The notes below the pieces were generated by a model. It had not been told where the DNA came from. It saw only the letters and a program-made list of their open reading frames with translations, and searched no databases. From the NCBI RefSeq assembly GCF_030294945.1, contig NZ_AP018448.1:9086501-9150500 (forward strand): a stretch of 64,000 nt of DNA. Reading direction: 5' to 3'. Made by a program: the position numbers and the translations under genes. The DNA comes from Streptomyces graminofaciens. GTDB lineage: Bacteria; Actinomycetota; Actinomycetes; Streptomycetales; Streptomycetaceae. Below, piece by piece: positions 61,350-64,000 of this stretch. Within the stretch, counting starts at the first letter, position 1. The number at the start of each line of letters is the position of its first letter.

Positions 61350-62218
61350 AGGGCTGTCCCGTAACTGCTGGTCACGGATGAGATGATCTTGTCGTGTCTG
61401 GTGTGATCACGGCGTCGGAGCCGTCCTGGATAGCCCCGTTCACCGGGCTGAGCCCGCGTCAGTTCGGCAAGCTAATCACCGCGCTGCGGCGCGAAAGCGC
61501 GGATCCGGTCCGCAGGGGCCGCCCGTGGAGCCTGCCTCTGGAGGACCGGGTCCTGCTGGTCGCCGCGTACTGGCGGACCAACCTGACCCTGCGCCAACTG
61601 GCGCCGTTGTTCGGGGTGTCCAAGTCCGCGGCCGACCGGATCGTCGATCACCTCGGCCCGGCGCTGGCACTGCAGCCACGTAAACGGTTCCGCCGTGACG
61701 CCGTGCTGATCGTTGACGGCACCCTCGTCCCCACTCGCGACCACACGGTCGCCGAGCAGTCGAAGAACTATCGGTACTCGACCAACCACCAGGTCGTCAT
61801 CGACGCCGATACCCGGCTGGTCGTAGCAGTTGGACGGCCGTTGCCGGGCAACCGCAACGACTGCAAGGCATGGGAGTTGTCCGGCGCGAAGGACGCCGTC
61901 GGCCGCGCCACGGTGATCGCGGACGGCGGCTACCGGGGCACCGGCCTGATCATCCCGCACCGCCGCGAACCCGGCCAGACCGAACTCCCCACCTGGAAAG
62001 AGGAACACAACACCTCCCACCGCAAGGTCCGTGCCCGCGTCGAGCACGCCTTCGCCCGCATGAAGACCTGGAAGATCCTCCGCGACTGCCGACTCAAGGG
62101 CGACGGCGTCCACCACGCCATGCTCGGCATCGCCCGCCTGCACAACCTCACCCTCGCCGGCTGACGCAGAAGCAGGCAGGTCAACAAACACGTCGTAGAT
62201 CATTTACGGGACAACGCT
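61350..62218 (+). mobile_element. IS5-family insertion sequence
   Basis: An element of about 869 bp. The ends are imperfect inverted repeats: AGGGCTGTCCCGTAACTG at the left and, read inwards on the other strand, AGCGTTGTCCCGTAAATG at the right (about 16 of 20 positions match). The dinucleotide TA flanks both ends (61348-61349 and 62219-62220), consistent with a 2-bp target duplication as in the IS427 group. It carries one complete transposase gene and appears intact. The left end lies 26 bp before the start of the short ParB-like gene, so it may have displaced that gene's promoter. Confidence 0.85.
61394..62164 (+). CDS. IS5-family DDE transposase
   Basis: A 256-residue transposase. The N-terminal helix-turn-helix (HTH_Tnp_4 type) contains LPLEDRVLLVAAYWRTNLTLRQLAPLFGVSKSAADRIV. 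The DDE catalytic core has the first Asp in VLIVDGTLVPT, the second in VIADGGYRGTG and the Glu in KVRARVEHAFARMKTW. All catalytic residues are present in a single frame, so the element should be active. GTG/ATG choice at the start is minor. Confidence 0.92.
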   Translation: MSGVITASEPSWIAPFTGLSPRQFGKLITALRRESADPVRRGRPWSLPLEDRVLLVAAYWRTNLTLRQLAPLFGVSKSAADRIVDHLGPALALQPRKRFRRDAVLIVDGTLVPTRDHTVAEQSKNYRYSTNHQVVIDADTRLVVAVGRPLPGNRNDCKAWELSGAKDAVGRATVIADGGYRGTGLIIPHRREPGQTELPTWKEEHNTSHRKVRARVEHAFARMKTWKILRDCRLKGDGVHHAMLGIARLHNLTLAG

Positions 62219-62220
62219 TA

Positions 62221-62257
62221 GGCGGATAGCTATCCGCCTATTGGGCTATTGGAATAG
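62221..62257. repeat. Perfect 18-bp palindrome and short iterons, candidate partition site
   Basis: GGCGGATAG and CTATCCGCC (62221-62238) form a perfect palindrome. It is followed immediately by two direct copies of CTATTGG (62238-62244 and 62246-62252) and CTATTGGAATAG (62246-62257), itself an inverted repeat. The cluster lies 62 bp after the end of the ParB-like gene and directly beside the insertion sequence. Palindromes with short iterons near parAB genes are typical centromere (parS) sites. Confidence 0.55.
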
Positions 62258-62266
62258 TCGGCAGGG

Positions 62267-62302
62267 AAGGTGGCCGCGCCCTGGCGTGGATGCGGCCACC
62301 TT
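62267..62302 (-). terminator. Terminator of the parAB operon
   Basis: A perfect 11-bp stem (62267-62277 AAGGTGGCCGC against 62292-62302) has a 14-nt loop and begins 18 bp after the ParB-like stop codon on the minus strand. Confidence 0.75.
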
Positions 62303-62319
62303 GCGCGCTGCGGTCGTGT

Positions 62320-63078
62320 TCAGAAGCCGCGGGCGGTGAGCCACTCGTCCAGCGCGACCGAGACGATGTCGCCGATGGGCAGGTGATCGAGTTCGTTGTC
62401 CAGCGCGAAGCGCTTGATGCGCTTCTTCAGCTTCAGCGCCGCGGGAACCGACGAGTCGAGGCTCTCGCGCGCGATGATGCGCTGGTTGAGAAGGACGGCA
62501 ACGTCGGGAACGTCCGAGGGGCGACCGGGCCCGTGCGCATACGGCGTACCCACGCTGGACGCCTCCTGCGATCGAGCGTTCTGTTCCTGGTATCCCGGGC
62601 CCTCGGTCCTCACCGGGAACGTCGTGCCGCCTGCCATCGGTGGAACTGCCGGGCGAATGGCCACCTCGGCAGCCGGGACCACAGGCGGGGCTTGCCGCTC
62701 CACCGGCTCGCCAGGGGCCCCGGCCCCCGCGTCTGGGGCGACGACGGCCGGGCGAACCGGCTGACTCGTGGCCAGCTCCGACACGAGGCCGCTCTGCGTG
62801 ACCTCGGCGGTCGGCTGGGTGGAGGGCCGCGCCGCTTCGAGCGCCGTCTCGGTCCGGCCCCGTGCCGACCGCTCGATGGGAACCGTCGAAGGAGCGGGCT
62901 GAACCTGCGGCTCGCCTGCAGGGGGACGGCCGTCGCCCTGGGCGGCGGCTTCCTCGGCAGCGAACTGCTCGTGGGTGAGCTCGGCGGCCGGGGGAGGAGG
63001 CGGAGGGGTCGTCTTCCTTGCTCCGCCCAAGGCACGACCGCCGGTGCGGCGTGCGGGGGGCTTCATGCGTTCGGTCAT
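62320..63078 (-). CDS. ParB-like partition protein
   Basis: A 252-residue DNA-binding partner of ParA. The N-terminal part (to about residue 180) is a low-complexity, Pro/Ala/Gln-rich linker starting MTERMKPPARRTGGRALGG. The C-terminal 60 residues (VAVLLNQRIIARESLDSSVPAALKLKKRIKRFALDNELDHLPIGDIVSVALDEWLTARGF) are a ribbon-helix-helix-like DNA-binding domain. Its ATG overlaps the ParA stop (ATGA). Plasmid partition proteins of this size bind a centromere and load ParA. No CTP-binding ParB domain is visible. Confidence 0.78.
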   Translation of the reverse strand: MTERMKPPARRTGGRALGGARKTTPPPPPPAAELTHEQFAAEEAAAQGDGRPPAGEPQVQPAPSTVPIERSARGRTETALEAARPSTQPTAEVTQSGLVSELATSQPVRPAVVAPDAGAGAPGEPVERQAPPVVPAAEVAIRPAVPPMAGGTTFPVRTEGPGYQEQNARSQEASSVGTPYAHGPGRPSDVPDVAVLLNQRIIARESLDSSVPAALKLKKRIKRFALDNELDHLPIGDIVSVALDEWLTARGF

Positions 63079-63791
63079 GCTGCGGTCAGCTCCTTCATCA
63101 GCTTGGCGTACTCGCTCAGCTCGGTCGGGATCTCGCCGAAGGCCTCCATGTAGTGCACCCAGGAGTGGATGGTGGTCTCGGCGAGTGGGAACGCCTCGTC
63201 GCGGTCCGGGCCGATGCCCTCGCCCTCGGCGGGGTCGAGGAGCTTGTCCTTCGCGTTGCGAGGCAGGCTGGTGCGGTCGTCGGCCTTGACCATGACGACG
63301 TGGGCGGTGACGCCGTGCTCGTTGCGTGCGGCGGCGCGCTCGGCCTCGTCGAAGGTGGCCACGAGTTTGCGGCGCTCGATCTTGGTGGGGGCGACCGGCA
63401 CGAGCAGCAGGTTCGCCTCGGTAACAGCCTCGTGGAAGATCCGGGCGCTGCCGCCGCCGGCGTCGACCACGATCGCGCCGAACTCGGCGCGCTTGACCCG
63501 GATGTACTCGGCGATGTCGTCGAACGGGTACCGCTCGACAACCAGGTTCTCGGGAATCTCGAAGCCGGCGGCCTGGGCGACCTTGAACCAGTCGTAGGCG
63601 GACTGACTGGTCGCGTCGGCGTCCAGCAGCAACGTGGGCAGGCCGAGGACGACGGCGTAGTAGAGGGCGATGAACCAGGCCGAGGTGGTCTTGCCGGTGC
63701 CGCCCTTGAGCATGCCGACGACGATCACGAACGCGTCCCAGACGTGCTCTGTGGCTGCGGCCATGGTCTTGTGACGGGTGTTCTCGTTCAC
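63075..63791 (-). CDS. parA: ParA-family partition ATPase
   Basis: A 238-residue ATPase. The deviant Walker A is GMLKGGTGKTTSAW, Walker B-like strands are LLLDADATSQSAYDW and AIVVDAGGGSARIF, and the later PVAPTKIERRKLV matches the ParA switch region. It moves and separates plasmid or element copies with ParB. GTG 63791 is chosen (AGGAG 10 nt upstream). The same frame is open to 63977, where an ATG has a strong ribosome site (GAGGGGG), so a form 62 residues longer, or a separate short leader peptide, is possible. Confidence 0.88.
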   Translation of the reverse strand: MNENTRHKTMAAATEHVWDAFVIVVGMLKGGTGKTTSAWFIALYYAVVLGLPTLLLDADATSQSAYDWFKVAQAAGFEIPENLVVERYPFDDIAEYIRVKRAEFGAIVVDAGGGSARIFHEAVTEANLLLVPVAPTKIERRKLVATFDEAERAAARNEHGVTAHVVMVKADDRTSLPRNAKDKLLDPAEGEGIGPDRDEAFPLAETTIHSWVHYMEAFGEIPTELSEYAKLMKELTAA

Positions 63792-64000
63792 GTGTGCTTG
63801 ATCTCCTGAAAGGGGAAGGGGTGTTGTCTCGTGCGGTGCTGATCGGTAGGTGCGTCTGCATGCGGACAGGGGAGGTGCCCGCGCGCCGTGGCTGCAGCCG
63901 GGATGGCTTTCGGACAGGTGGCGCAGCTGAGGAATGCGGTGGGCGGAGCGATGAAGAGCTCCGTCTGGTGCGCTCATGGCCGTTCCCCCTCACGGCGAGT
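63792..64000 (-). other. Upstream region of parA at the right window edge
   Basis: 209 bp. The minus-strand ATG at 63977 has a GAGGGGG ribosome site and reads in frame into ParA through 62 residues rich in His, Ser and Pro (QLRHLSESHPGCSHG-like). This looks more like a leader or translated untranslated region than a conserved domain. Nothing else is recognised to the edge. Confidence 0.4.

Noticed and set aside
62221..62238. The 18-bp palindrome considered as part of the insertion sequence end.
   Set aside because: It lies outside the inverted repeat and TA duplication at 62218-62220 and has no counterpart at the left end.

Overview
The window is high-GC DNA with actinomycete habits: frequent GTG starts, ATGA/GTGA start-stop overlaps, dense two-component and ABC cassettes, a secreted phosphodiesterase with a long signal peptide, and an acyl-CoA carboxylase epsilon-type protein. 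Streptomyces or a close relative is the best fit. This rests on sequence style and remembered protein families, not on a search. No rRNA or tRNA gene was recognised.

Layout. 1-6.4 kb: the 3' end of a Fe/Mn-type superoxide dismutase, a GNAT acetyltransferase, then a four-gene L-2,3-diaminopropionate/siderophore-like cassette (SbnB-, SbnH- and SbnA-like enzymes plus a MATE exporter). Two ABC-ATPase fragments flank it, each beginning at Walker B and pointing outwards. The SbnH-like decarboxylase carries an in-frame TAG. 6.7-10.9 kb: an OmpR-type two-component pair and two DUF347 membrane proteins. 11-15.7 kb: GT-C-like and LPG-synthase-like membrane proteins behind a BlaI-type operator, a FetB-like permease, and small genes. 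15.8-32 kb: two paralogous cassettes, each with a large FtsX-type permease, two ATPases, a lipoprotein and a two-component system, separated by a secreted nucleotide pyrophosphatase/phosphodiesterase. 32.5-38 kb: a nitrate/sulfonate-type ABC importer divergent from a DcuS/CitA-type sensor-regulator pair. 38-45 kb: a BASS transporter, a decayed and an intact DUF347 gene, then (minus strand) a DedA-PAP2-PAP2-regulator-kinase operon. 45-50.7 kb: a GT-C-like protein, polysaccharide deacetylase, MGDG-synthase-like glycosyltransferase and a BlaI/M56 pair with several BlaI-type palindromes.

50.7-64 kb looks like an integrated element. It has a tyrosine integrase beside a gene fragment that may mark the attachment site, an XRE regulator, a GajA/GajB (Gabija-type) defence pair, a convergent four-gene operon of unknown function (small membrane-anchored protein, STAND-like NTPase with a degenerate Walker A, SPFH-like protein, 58-residue protein), an IS5-type insertion sequence, and a ParA/ParB-like partition locus with a perfect 18-bp palindrome.

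Two regulatory networks are visible directly in the DNA. All four DUF347 genes share an 11-bp-period direct repeat (consensus TTCAGGT-N4-TTCAGGT) followed at exactly 9 nt by a -10-like hexamer; in three of them the start codon lies 7-8 nt later, so the mRNAs should be leaderless. BlaI-type palindromes (CTAC-N5-GTAG) mark envelope/glycosylation genes at 11, 45 and 49 kb. The four-gene operon beside Gabija is the best candidate for an undescribed system; the DUF347 regulon is the best-supported new regulatory observation.
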